From NCBI GenBank assembly GCA_964607865.1, contig CAZSLZ010000023.1, positions 1 to 29,165 of the forward strand: DNA of 29,165 nucleotides, read 5' to 3'. How positions within the stretch are numbered: the stretch's first letter is position 1; every line of letters starts with the position of its first letter. Made by a program: the position numbers and the translations under genes. Below the pieces are notes generated by a model, which saw only the letters and a program-made list of their open reading frames with translations, did not search any database and was not told the DNA's origin. Below, in pieces: positions 1 to 7,122 of the stretch. The stretch is from CAZSLZ01 sp964607865 (GTDB lineage Bacteria > Vulcanimicrobiota > JAJTBE01 > CAZSLZ01).

Positions 1-245
1 TTGAGGCCGATTAAATAGCCAAACATTCCCCCGAAAGTGGAGCCCATGGAACATATCAGGGCATAAAATAAAGAAAGTTCAGGCTTGGCTATACACATTG
101 TTATGAGCATCAAATCGGGGGGAACGGGAAAGAAGGATGATTCCACAAAAGCGTTTATAAATAATGCCCAGGGTGCGAAAGGGGTTACCGCCCAGCTCAG
201 GGTCCAGTCTTTTAAGTCGTGGCCCCATTTTAAACGTTTATACAT
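1..245 (-). CDS. YqaA/DedA-family (SNARE-associated type) membrane protein, 3' end cut off by window
   Basis: Reading leftward from ATG at 243-245, the protein starts MYKRLKWGHDLKDWTLSW and continues through a hydrophobic stretch containing FVESSFFPVPPDLML, the signature of YqaA-type members of the DedA/VTT superfamily. A second hydrophobic segment rich in Gly (GSTFGGMFGYLIG) follows before the window edge. About 81 residues are visible. The start is supported by AGAGGAG six to seven bases upstream (seen as CTCCTCT at 249-255 on the given strand). DedA-family proteins are polytopic membrane proteins, several implicated in lipid flipping and membrane homeostasis; the substrate here cannot be told. 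It is divergent from rplI. Family assignment rests on the F.E...FP.PP motif and is fairly secure; specific function is not. Confidence 0.8.
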   Translation of the reverse strand, partial: MYKRLKWGHDLKDWTLSWAVTPFAPWALFINAFVESSFFPVPPDLMLITMCIAKPELSLFYALICSMGSTFGGMFGYLIGL

Positions 246-370
246 TTTGTTCTCCTCTTGTTGGCTTCATATGCCAGTTTTTATTCTTATTTAAAAATGT
301 AATTCCTTTATTTTTATTGTTTAACAAATAGTCAACAGGAATTGAGGGATATTTCAGAAAAATATAGGTA

Positions 371-379
371 TGGTAAAAT
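371..379 (+). promoter_or_regulatory. weak candidate extended -10 for the rplI-dnaB transcript
   Basis: TGGTAAAAT fits an extended -10 (TGnTAnAAT). No good -35 lies 16-18 bases upstream (ATTTCA at 351-356 is poor), and the transcript would begin very close to the ribosome site at 390-396. The divergent intergenic space also holds the palindrome TTGTTTAACAA (317-327) enclosed by a 7-bp inverted repeat AATTCCT/AGGAATT (301-307, 337-343). Confidence 0.25.
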
Positions 380-405
380 TTCTGTCTTTAAGGAGGCGGA
401 TTGAT

Positions 406-855
406 TTGAAAGTAATTTTAACACAGGATGTAAAAAAACAGGGTAAAAAAGGAGACATAATTAATGTTTCCGAGGGTTATGCCCACAATTATTTATTCAA
501 GAGAAACCTTGCCGAACCCATGACCAGAGGCGGCAAAAAGGCAGTTGAAACAGAAAAACAGGATCAGGCTGCAAAAAATGCCCGGCTGTTGAAACAGGCT
601 GAAGAACAGGCCGAGGAATTAAACCGGAAACAGATACGAATTTCTGCAAAAAGCGGTGAAAACGGGAAACTTTTTGGTTCCATCACTTCAAAAGATATAG
701 CTAAAGCCATTAAAAAAGCATCAGGTATCGAAATATCTAAAAGGGATATACTGCTGGACGAGCACATTAAAAAACTGGGGAAATTTGAAATTACCATTAA
801 ATTTCACCCAAAACTTAAAGCTCCGGTTGAAATTGAGATAGTAGAAGAAGAATAA
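406..855 (+). CDS. rplI: 50S ribosomal protein L9
   Basis: L9 binds domain V of 23S rRNA near the base of the L1 stalk and helps hold the reading frame. The product is 149 residues, the normal bacterial length. The N-terminal rRNA-binding lobe begins MKVILTQDVKKQGKKGD, followed by the glycine-rich loop GYAHNYLF, a long Lys/Glu/Gln-rich connecting helix (about residues 42-75) and the C-terminal lobe with GKLFGSIT and a terminal run of acidic residues. The start is TTG at 406: it gives the exact family N-terminus and has AGGAGG at 391-396 nine bases upstream, whereas an in-frame ATG at 370 would add twelve residues foreign to L9. dnaB begins two bases after the stop, so the two are almost certainly cotranscribed, a common Bacillota pairing. 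Confidence 0.97.
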   Translation: MKVILTQDVKKQGKKGDIINVSEGYAHNYLFKRNLAEPMTRGGKKAVETEKQDQAAKNARLLKQAEEQAEELNRKQIRISAKSGENGKLFGSITSKDIAKAIKKASGIEISKRDILLDEHIKKLGKFEITIKFHPKLKAPVEIEIVEEE

Positions 856-857
856 AA

Positions 858-2216
858 ATGCCAGGAATCGAAAAATTACCACCACAAAATATTGAAGCTG
901 AACAGTCGGTATTGGGGTCCTGTATGTTGGATTCCCATGCCCTGATGAAAGCAACTGAAGTATTACCCCGAGCCACAGATTTCTACAGAGAAACCCATCA
1001 GATTATTTATAATTGTATTCTGGATCTGGCAAAACGAGGCCAGGGCGTTGATGTGCTTACCGTGTCCAATGAGTTGAAAAAACTCGGCAAGTTCGAGGAT
1101 GTGGGTGGCAGTGTTTATCTGACCGATCTCATCAATGTTATGCCTACCACCGGCAATGTGGAATATTACGGAAAGATAATAAAAGAAAAGGCAATTTTGA
1201 GAAGCCTGATATATGCAGGAAGCAGTATCACTGACCTGGGGTTTCACGAAGAGGAAGCAGCCAAAAACCTGCTGGATAAAGCAGAAAGCATGATTTTTAA
1301 GATTGCCCAGGAAAGGATCAGCTCTGACTTTACCCCTTTGCCTGAAGTATTAATTCAAACTTATGAAAGAATCAGCGAATTATACAGCCGAAAAGCCCAT
1401 GTAACAGGGCTCGCCACCCATTTCAGCAGGCTTGATCATCTCACAGCAGGCCTGCAGCCGTCGGATCTTATAATACTGGCTGCCCGGCCGGGTATGGGCA
1501 AAACTGCTCTTGCCCTGAATATAGCTCTGAATGCTGCCACCAAGGACAAAAAACCTGTAGCGGTTTTTTCTCTGGAAATGAGCAAGGAGCAATTAGCCCA
1601 GAGGCTTTTATGCAGCCAGGCCATGATTGACGGCAAGAAACTCCGCACCGGTTATTTGGGAGAAGCAGACTGGCCAAAACTTACCAAGGCCATGAATGTG
1701 CTGTCGGAGGCTCCAATTTATATTGACGATACCCCTGGTATAACGGTTCTGGAAATGCGTTCCAAGGCCCGCAGGCTGAAGAAGAATTACGGGCTGGAAC
1801 TTTTAATTGTGGATTATATACAGTTAATAACCAGCAGTTCTACCCGGCCTGAAAACCGTACCCTGGAATTGTCCAATATTTCCAGGAATTTGAAGATATT
1901 GGCAAAGGAGCTTCAGATTCCGGTTTTATGCCTGTCCCAACTTTCCCGGGGTGTGGAATCCCGGACAGACAAACGGCCCATGTTGTCGGATCTTCGTGAA
2001 TCGGGCGCTATCGAACAGGATGCCGATCTGGTAGTATTTATCTACCGCCAGAGTTATTATGACAATAAAAACGAACAGAACGATTCTCCCAACGACAATT
2101 CAGCAGAGATTATTATCGCAAAACAGAGAAACGGCCCCCAGGGAACTGCCCGCCTGGCATTTCTGGGACAATATACCCGGTTCGAAAACATGGAAACTTT
2201 CCAGGATTACAATTAA
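858..2216 (+). CDS. dnaB: replicative DNA helicase DnaB
   Basis: Hexameric 5'-3' helicase of the replication fork, using ATP to unwind DNA and contacting DnaG primase through its N-terminal domain. The 452-residue product has the usual length and order. The N-terminal DnaB domain (about residues 8-110) starts PPQNIEAEQSVLGS. A linker leads to the RecA-like core with Walker A ARPGMGKT (209-216), the H1a-type element FSLEMS (237-242), Walker B LLIVDYIQL (315-323), the H3 region LSQLSRGVE (359-367), and the arginine-finger region with KQRNGP near the C-terminus. No intein interrupts the Walker A or H3 sites, which are common intein locations in DnaB. The start overlaps the rplI end region, spaced by two bases; translation may be coupled. 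Stop is TAA. Confidence 0.98.
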   Translation: MPGIEKLPPQNIEAEQSVLGSCMLDSHALMKATEVLPRATDFYRETHQIIYNCILDLAKRGQGVDVLTVSNELKKLGKFEDVGGSVYLTDLINVMPTTGNVEYYGKIIKEKAILRSLIYAGSSITDLGFHEEEAAKNLLDKAESMIFKIAQERISSDFTPLPEVLIQTYERISELYSRKAHVTGLATHFSRLDHLTAGLQPSDLIILAARPGMGKTALALNIALNAATKDKKPVAVFSLEMSKEQLAQRLLCSQAMIDGKKLRTGYLGEADWPKLTKAMNVLSEAPIYIDDTPGITVLEMRSKARRLKKNYGLELLIVDYIQLITSSSTRPENRTLELSNISRNLKILAKELQIPVLCLSQLSRGVESRTDKRPMLSDLRESGAIEQDADLVVFIYRQSYYDNKNEQNDSPNDNSAEIIIAKQRNGPQGTARLAFLGQYTRFENMETFQDYN

Positions 2217-2282
2217 GACAAAAAGGAATCAAGATATAAAACTAGAATGATAAATTCAAATTAAAATAAGCGAGGAATTACT

Positions 2283-2459
2283 ATGGAAAAGGAAACCATG
2301 AAACATTTCAAACAGGTGATCAAGGCATGGGAAGATATCGATGAAAACATAAATTGCACCGATTGCGCGACTTCCTGCCAGTCAGCCTGCAAGACCTCCT
2401 GCACCGTGGGGAATATCCCCTGCGATAAAAGAAAAGAAAGATATCTGAAAAACAAGTAA
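2283..2459 (+). CDS. scfA: SCIFF six-cysteine ranthipeptide precursor (orphan)
   Basis: This short gene encodes 58 residues with six cysteines at 25, 28, 32, 36, 40 and 47, all within 23 residues. The core SCQSACKTSCTVGN is the hallmark of SCIFF ('six cysteines in forty-five') peptides, which a partner radical-SAM enzyme cross-links through thioethers to neighbouring residues. The family is nearly universal in Clostridia and of unknown function. Two starts are possible: ATG 2283 with GAGGA at 2272-2276, or ATG 2298, whose product would begin MKHFKQV like the canonical MKH... start of the family (53 residues). The gene lies 66 bases after dnaB and directly before a strong terminator. The maturase gene, normally adjacent, is missing: the next gene is sigH on the opposite strand. 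Identification is strong from the cysteine core; function is unknown. Confidence 0.92.
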   Translation: MEKETMKHFKQVIKAWEDIDENINCTDCATSCQSACKTSCTVGNIPCDKRKERYLKNK

Positions 2460-2480
2460 ACTAGTATTTTAACCAGATCA

Positions 2481-2505
2481 AAAATGGCACCAGTGGTGCC
2501 ATTTT
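2481..2505. terminator. bidirectional intrinsic terminator between the SCIFF gene and sigH
   Basis: A perfect 11-bp stem, AAAATGGCACC (2481-2491) with GGTGCCATTTT (2495-2505), closes an AGT loop. Each arm ends in a T-run in its own reading direction, so it can stop both the rplI-dnaB-SCIFF transcript and the convergent sigH transcript. Confidence 0.85.
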
Positions 2506-2547
2506 CTGTATTAAATTGTTATGATACCTGATCAAATATTGCAGCGT

Positions 2548-3192
2548 CTAAAAATCGTTCTTTTCTCCCAGAGTCTTTTCTATTTTTCTCTTCACCCTCT
2601 GCAACGCATTGTCAATGGACTTGACGTGACGGTCAAGTTCCTTTGCCATCTCCTGATAAGACTTTCCTTCCAAATAAGACATTAAAACCCTGGATTCCAA
2701 TTCCGACAGGTTCTCCTGAATTTTTTCCCTCAGGTCGTCGGATAACTCATGACTGATGAAAACTTCTTCAGGATCGGTGACCTTGGTTCCGGATAGAATA
2801 TCCAGCATGGTGCGGTCGGAATCTTCGTCATAAATTGGTTTGTTCAGTGAAATGTAAGAATTCAGAGGAATATGTTTCTGTCTGGTAGCTGTCTTAATAG
2901 CGGTGATAATCTGCCGGGTGATACAGAGCTCAGCGAATGCCCTGAAAGATGAAAGTTTGTCTGCGCGGTAATCTCTTATTGACTTATACAGTCCGATCAT
3001 GCCTTCCTGTATAATGTCTTCCCTGTCTGCTCCGACCAGGAAGTAGGATTTTGCCTTTACCCGGACGAAGTTCTTATACTTGTTAATTAGGTACTCTGTC
3101 GCCATCTCGTCGCCGTTTTTTGCAAGTTTTACAATTTCTTCGTCGGATTCCTGCTGTAGGTTGGCTAGATAGTTGTTGGTAAGTTTTAGCAA
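2548..3192 (-). CDS. sigH: sporulation/transition-state sigma factor SigH (sigma-H, Spo0H)
   Basis: Sigma-70 family factor that in Bacillota directs RNA polymerase to transition-state and early sporulation genes. The 214 residues align closely with Bacillus SigH. Region 2 carries NFVRVKAKSYFLVGADREDI and QEGMIGLYKSIRDYRADK, then ELCITRQIITAIKTATRQKH; the linker IPLNSYISLNKPI follows. Region 4 carries LEGKSYQEMAKELDRHVKSI and NALQRVKRKIEK. The start is TTG at 3190-3192 with AGAGGG about eight bases upstream; the first 14 residues differ from other SigH proteins, as is usual. It stops with TAG. A consensus sigma-A promoter lies about 50 bases upstream, so it has its own transcript, and it shares a terminator with the convergent SCIFF gene. 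Presence of SigH suggests, but does not prove, an endospore former. Confidence 0.96.
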   Translation of the reverse strand: MLKLTNNYLANLQQESDEEIVKLAKNGDEMATEYLINKYKNFVRVKAKSYFLVGADREDIIQEGMIGLYKSIRDYRADKLSSFRAFAELCITRQIITAIKTATRQKHIPLNSYISLNKPIYDEDSDRTMLDILSGTKVTDPEEVFISHELSDDLREKIQENLSELESRVLMSYLEGKSYQEMAKELDRHVKSIDNALQRVKRKIEKTLGEKNDF

Positions 3193-3241
3193 CTTAACGC
3201 CCTCTTTCTCAAGAAAGTTTACCTGTCACAAATTCGCTTTT

Positions 3242-3270
3242 ATTATACGAAGTAACCGGGAACAAGTCAA
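3242..3270 (-). promoter_or_regulatory. sigma-A promoter of sigH
   Basis: On the minus strand TTGACT (3265-3270) is separated by exactly 17 bases from a perfect TATAAT (3242-3247). It points at sigH, about 50 bases ahead of its TTG start. Confidence 0.85.
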
Positions 3271-3866
3271 GAGAAATCAATTAAGTATATTTTTTTTCAA
3301 TTTTTTCCCGAAATATCCAGGGATTACTCCTTTCGACTTATATCTAAAAGAGTTCCTCTGTCGTTATTATTATTTACATAGATAAGAATATAGTAAAAAA
3401 CAATGAAAATTCTCCAAAACCTGCAGGTAAAACTATGGTTATTCCAGTGAGAATCTGAATCTTTCTGATTAAATAATTAAGTATATAGTTTATAGAATAT
3501 AAAGCCGAAATAAAATATAGCTTCGGGTTTTCATGAAAAATAATGCTACAGCATGAACTAAAAAGAAATCTTTTCCCCATTAATAATGGGTTTAACCAGA
3601 ATTGTCAATCAGGAATATTGTTTTTAACACACTGACTCCATGTAAATAACAAGGTTTATAATATTCTCCTGTCTGACACATTTTATATTTATTCTTCATA
3701 CTGCTTAAAGTGTAACCATTACAATAATAATAACCCCTGAAAAGTTGCTGAATAAAATTGAAGATTTTTGAAGCCCCTTTAAATTACAATCCAATTTTGT
3801 AATGATTGGACACCCTGAAAATGTTAAATAATTGTTAACAATCGTGGAATAACTTAAATTTTTGAA
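3271..3866. other. AT-rich stretch between sigH and rlmB, no gene seen
   Basis: I see no convincing gene: short open frames on either strand lack ribosome sites and have random-looking products. It contains small inverted repeats: CCCAT-TAATA-ATGGG (3576-3590), ATTACAA-7-TTGTAAT (3783-3803) overlapped by the alternative pairing TCCAAT/ATTGGA (3790-3795, 3805-3810), and TGTTAA-N7-TTAACA (3822-3840), whose right half belongs to the perfect 12-bp palindrome ATTGTTAACAAT (3831-3842) just past the rlmB stop. These could end the rlmB transcript or bind a regulator. No tRNA or recognised riboswitch is visible. Confidence 0.5.
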
Positions 3867-4613
3867 TTATTTTAAGCGTTTTTCCATGATTTTAAACATC
3901 AATATTCCACCGGCAACCCCTACATTTAAAGAAGAAATATTATTTTTAATTGGAATAGTGATGACTTTGTCGCAAGTATTGCGAACCCTCTGGCCCAGGC
4001 CTTTGTCTTCCCCTCCCAGAACCAAGGCAACCGGGCCGTTATAATTAAACTCAGAAGCTGAAATGTCACCGTCAGCCTCAGCTCCTGCCACCAGAATCCC
4101 CTTCTGCTTCAATTCTTCCAGGGTATCGGAAATATTTGTAACAATAGAAATCTTCATATGGGATTCTGCGCCGGCAGAAACCTTGGATACTGTAGAGGTT
4201 ACCCTGGCTGCCCGTCGTTTGGGAATAACAATTCCATGGACACCGGCACAAACTGCGGTTCTTATTAGAGAACCCAGGTTCTGGGGATCCTGAACCTCGT
4301 TTAAAACCAGCAAAAACACAGGCTGGTTTGATTTCTCAGCATACTCCAGAATCTCATCCAGGCTTTCATAGCGACGTTTGGCTTTTCGCGCCAGAACACC
4401 CTGATGGTTTGCATTTTTGGTACGCCGGTCAAGAGAAGCTTCATCCACATAAGAAATTGGGGTGGATTGTTTGCCAGCCAGCCTTTTCACTTGGGAAACA
4501 AATTTAGGGTTGCTTCCTTTCTTTAAATAAAGTTTATCCAGGGGAACGCCTTGTTTAAGAGCTTCCAGCACCGGGTGGCGCCCGTAGATATTAATCTGTT
4601 CTTCGTTTTTCAT
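3867..4613 (-). CDS. rlmB: 23S rRNA (guanosine-2'-O)-methyltransferase RlmB, SPOUT/TrmH family
   Basis: Methylates the 2'-O of the 23S rRNA guanosine equivalent to G2251 in the P-loop of the peptidyl-transferase centre, using S-adenosylmethionine. The 248-residue product has the substrate-binding N-domain (IYGRHPVLEALKQG, residues 9-22) and the three SpoU motifs in order: motif 1 NEVQDPQNLGSLIRTA (105-120), motif 2 ALVLGGEDKGL (196-206), motif 3 IPIKNNISSLNVGVAGGI (220-237). Motif 3 usually reads SLNVSVA.G; here GVAGG, a mild change. ATG start at 4611-4613 with AAGGAA about ten bases upstream. It begins 17 bases after the SecD-like gene and appears to be the last gene of a leftward operon. 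In many Clostridia rlmB and sigH are also neighbours, so this pairing is ancestral. Confidence 0.95.
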   Translation of the reverse strand: MKNEEQINIYGRHPVLEALKQGVPLDKLYLKKGSNPKFVSQVKRLAGKQSTPISYVDEASLDRRTKNANHQGVLARKAKRRYESLDEILEYAEKSNQPVFLLVLNEVQDPQNLGSLIRTAVCAGVHGIVIPKRRAARVTSTVSKVSAGAESHMKISIVTNISDTLEELKQKGILVAGAEADGDISASEFNYNGPVALVLGGEDKGLGQRVRNTCDKVITIPIKNNISSLNVGVAGGILMFKIMEKRLK

Positions 4614-4630
4614 ATAATTTGGCTTCCTTT

Positions 4631-5020
4631 TTATGCTTCGTTTATGGCGTCGATGATATTTTCAGCTTTCATCTCGGAAATCTTCCCGTAAATTATCACC
4701 CCACCGGTTTCCACCTTCTCGGTTATAAGAGGGGCATGAAGGCACCTGCCACTGATTACAATACCCAGGCGTTTTCCCACATTTTCTGCGGTTATACGGG
4801 CCAGTTCTTCCTCCATGTCAGGGTAAAAGGCGATATATATTTCCGGGGAGCCGTCCCTGGTAAAATATAACTCTGCATATTCCACATCATGGTTGGTAAA
4901 TATGGGACGCCTTTCAAAATAAATAGCCTCCCTGGTTCCCATTACCCGCATTCGAACCGATTCTTCCTCGGAATCGGCGGAAAGATAAATTCTGAAACTC
5001 ATACCTTTTCTCGCAGACAC
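4631..5020 (-). CDS. stand-alone SecD/SecDF P1-head-like protein
   Basis: The 129-residue product is soluble and has no membrane segment or clear signal peptide. Its C-terminal half resembles the head of the SecD P1 periplasmic domain: ITAENVGKRLGIVISGR followed by CLHAPLITEKVETGGVIIYG matches the family pattern 'nvGkrlaivldGkvisAPvi.epI.gG.v.itG', with a terminal helix (SEMKAENIIDAINEA). The N-terminal half has the preceding alpha/beta portion (VMGTREAIYFERRPIFTNHD). SecDF itself is a membrane protein-export motor; here no transmembrane segments exist, so it cannot act as SecD. Start chosen at GTG 5018-5020 with GGAG seven bases upstream; an internal ATG at 5000-5002 has its SD too close. 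It follows the S41 protease by 14 bases. Fold similarity is fairly convincing; function unknown. Confidence 0.7.
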   Translation of the reverse strand: MSARKGMSFRIYLSADSEEESVRMRVMGTREAIYFERRPIFTNHDVEYAELYFTRDGSPEIYIAFYPDMEEELARITAENVGKRLGIVISGRCLHAPLITEKVETGGVIIYGKISEMKAENIIDAINEA

Positions 5021-5034
5021 TTCTCCACTCCCAT

Positions 5035-6303
5035 TTATTGTTTTTTAATATATTTCCAACCAGCTATCACCTGGAGGTCACGGGCCAGCTGGGAAAAATT
5101 CGGTTCCTTGTCTATTATGTAATCTGGTTTAAGCCCCATTCCATTAATATTGTGCTTCTCAGGGGTGAGATAAGCCTGGGTGGTAAGGTTCAGCTCTGCC
5201 CCTCCTGTTAATTTGAATACGGATTGAATAACTCCTTTTCCAAAAGTCTGTTGGCCTATAAGGACAGCTTTGCCGTTTTCCGATACTGCAGCTGACAACA
5301 CCTCAGATGCCGAGGCGCTTCCCCGGTTTACCAGAAAAACCACCGGGGCTGGGAAAGTTTCGTTGCTGCCGGATTTTTGAGGAACAGGTTCACCGCCTTC
5401 CTTTTTTACCCAGACCAGAACTCCATCAGGCACAAAGCGCGCAGCTATACGCAAGGCTTCGTTCAAATCACCACCAGGGTTATCTCTTAAATCTACTATC
5501 AGGCCCTTAGCATTCTGTTTTTTCATATAATTCAGGGCATAAATAAATTCATTAAAAATCTTGCCATTGAAAAAACTGATTCTTATATAACCCACATTGC
5601 CCGATAACAACGAATATTTTATGGGTTCAAATTTTAATTTATCAAATACCGGTGAAAGTGTTATTGTTTTTCCGCCCCGGTTTATGGTTATGTCAATTTT
5701 TTTTCCCTGCCTGCCTGCTATTAACAGTGAGCCTTCGATCAAGCTCATATTCTTTACTGATTGGTTGTTTACAGCAATAATTATATCTCCGCTTTTAAAG
5801 CCTGCCTTATCTGCCGGGGAACCTGCCACCGGCGCTATTACAACAATGTTACCTTTTCTGGCTCCCAACTCCAGGCCAATTCCGCTGCCATCACCTTTCA
5901 GGGTTTTCAGTTTATCCGGGGTCAATAATATCGAGTAAGGGTCATCAAGAGAATCGATCATTCCATCCAGGGCTGCTTCTGCCAGTTTTCCCGAAATCCC
6001 TGGATTATCGCTGGTATAATTCATATAAAAGGCTTCAAGGGCCTGCCAGGTGAAAACTGATGGTGTGTTTAAGCTGGGCGTGTTTTTTTTCATTCCGTCA
6101 TAGGCGCCCTGAATCAGGGTTTTTTCATCAATTTTTTTATAATAGGAATTTTTCACCAGGTTGAAAACTTTGCCAACATATCCAAAATAAAGCATGGTCT
6201 GCAGGTCCCGGGCCAACCCGATTCGAACAACTACTAAAATCAGGCACAGAAAAACTATAAATTTATATCCAATTTTTATTATATTATTATTTTTTTTATC
6301 CAT
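5035..6303 (-). CDS. S41 family C-terminal processing peptidase with PDZ domain
   Basis: Carboxyl-terminal processing serine protease of the CtpA/CtpB/Prc group, acting outside the membrane. The 422 residues show an N-terminal signal anchor (about 13-32, YKFIVFLCLILVVVRIGL), a helical N-domain with SLDDPYSILL (118-127), a PDZ domain (about 138-220; SGIGLELG, GSPADKAGFKSGDIIIAVN) and the protease core. The Ser-Lys dyad is visible: S331 in NRGSASASEVLSAAV and K356 in QQTFGKGVIQS, 25 residues apart as in characterised members. LIVDLRDNPGGDL (268-280) is the conserved core strand. ATG start at 6301-6303; its ribosome site is weak. Some Bacillota members (CtpB) serve sporulation signalling, but orthology is not shown here. 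Operonic with the downstream SecD-like gene. Confidence 0.93.
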   Translation of the reverse strand: MDKKNNNIIKIGYKFIVFLCLILVVVRIGLARDLQTMLYFGYVGKVFNLVKNSYYKKIDEKTLIQGAYDGMKKNTPSLNTPSVFTWQALEAFYMNYTSDNPGISGKLAEAALDGMIDSLDDPYSILLTPDKLKTLKGDGSGIGLELGARKGNIVVIAPVAGSPADKAGFKSGDIIIAVNNQSVKNMSLIEGSLLIAGRQGKKIDITINRGGKTITLSPVFDKLKFEPIKYSLLSGNVGYIRISFFNGKIFNEFIYALNYMKKQNAKGLIVDLRDNPGGDLNEALRIAARFVPDGVLVWVKKEGGEPVPQKSGSNETFPAPVVFLVNRGSASASEVLSAAVSENGKAVLIGQQTFGKGVIQSVFKLTGGAELNLTTQAYLTPEKHNINGMGLKPDYIIDKEPNFSQLARDLQVIAGWKYIKKQ

Positions 6304-6391
6304 ATTTTCTATTACAATCCATCCTGATTATATATTCTTCAAGTTGATTTCTATACACAGTATTTTTGAGCATAGTACTTGATGAAGATTT

Positions 6392-7120
6392 TCATCCATT
6401 TTGCCTTTTAAAGAGATTATTAAAAGCTGACGATATTGCCACCATATACCATTTAAAATATTTGGGCAGCCATTGCCACAATTTAAACCGGGATTCCCCG
6501 GCGGCCCTGTCCCTCCATACGGTGGGAATTTCACAGATTTTTCTTCCCATGATATGGGCTTTTACCAGTACTTCCAGGGCAAATTCGAACCCTCCGGTGG
6601 ATTCAATTTCGATCTCATCCAGTAATTTTCTGGAATACATTCTGAAGTTGTTGGTGGCATCATGGGTGTTAATTCCCACAATATAATGCAGGGTGATTCC
6701 GGCGATCCGGGACATCTGTTTTTTCAGCCAGGGGCCCCCAAATTGTTTTCCACCTTTCATATAGCGGGAAGCGCAAACCACCTGGCAGCCTGCTCTGGCT
6801 TTTTCTACCATTTCATCTACTATGGCAACATCATCGGAAAGATCCGCCATTGAAACCAGCACAATGTCTTCTTCAACTGCCTCCACACCGGTTTTCAGCG
6901 CATTGAGAGCGCCCCGCCAATATCTGTTCTTTTCTAATTTTATACTATCCCTGTTTTTCATGAACTCCCGGGCAGGTGGCAGGGTATTGTCTTCCTCAAA
7001 ATCATAAACAATATAGGCGGAATATGGCGTTTTTATTTTTTCCTCCAGCTCCTGAAGGGTGGTTTTTATGTTTTCGCCCTCATTATAAACCGGAATTACA
7101 ATCCCCAATTGCTTTTCCAA
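6392..7120 (-). CDS. family 2 glycosyltransferase (DPM1-like, soluble)
   Basis: Inverting GT-A fold transferase, probably moving a sugar from a nucleotide donor to a lipid-phosphate or glycan acceptor at the inner membrane face. The 242 residues begin GIVIPVYNEGENI (donor-binding strand), with YDFEEDNTL in place of the usual D.SSDDT, the metal-binding region VSMADLSDD where DxD would be, and the acceptor region ATNNFRMYSRKLLDEI. No C-terminal membrane helices are present, unlike GtrB-type enzymes. Start is TTG at 7118-7120 with GGGAGG about nine bases upstream inside the end of the preceding gene, two bases after its stop. It forms a tight cassette with the SDR and nucleotide-sugar dehydrogenase genes, suggesting one pathway making and attaching a modified sugar. 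Sugar and acceptor cannot be told. Confidence 0.88.
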   Translation of the reverse strand: MEKQLGIVIPVYNEGENIKTTLQELEEKIKTPYSAYIVYDFEEDNTLPPAREFMKNRDSIKLEKNRYWRGALNALKTGVEAVEEDIVLVSMADLSDDVAIVDEMVEKARAGCQVVCASRYMKGGKQFGGPWLKKQMSRIAGITLHYIVGINTHDATNNFRMYSRKLLDEIEIESTGGFEFALEVLVKAHIMGRKICEIPTVWRDRAAGESRFKLWQWLPKYFKWYMVAISSAFNNLFKRQNG

Positions 7121-7122
7121 AT

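Noticed and set aside
85..294. Plus-strand open frame of 69 codons at the left edge
   Set aside because: It is antisense to a YqaA/DedA-type gene on the minus strand that has a proper ribosome site and a recognised motif.
858..2216. Intein in DnaB
   Set aside because: The Walker A and H3 regions are continuous and total length is normal.
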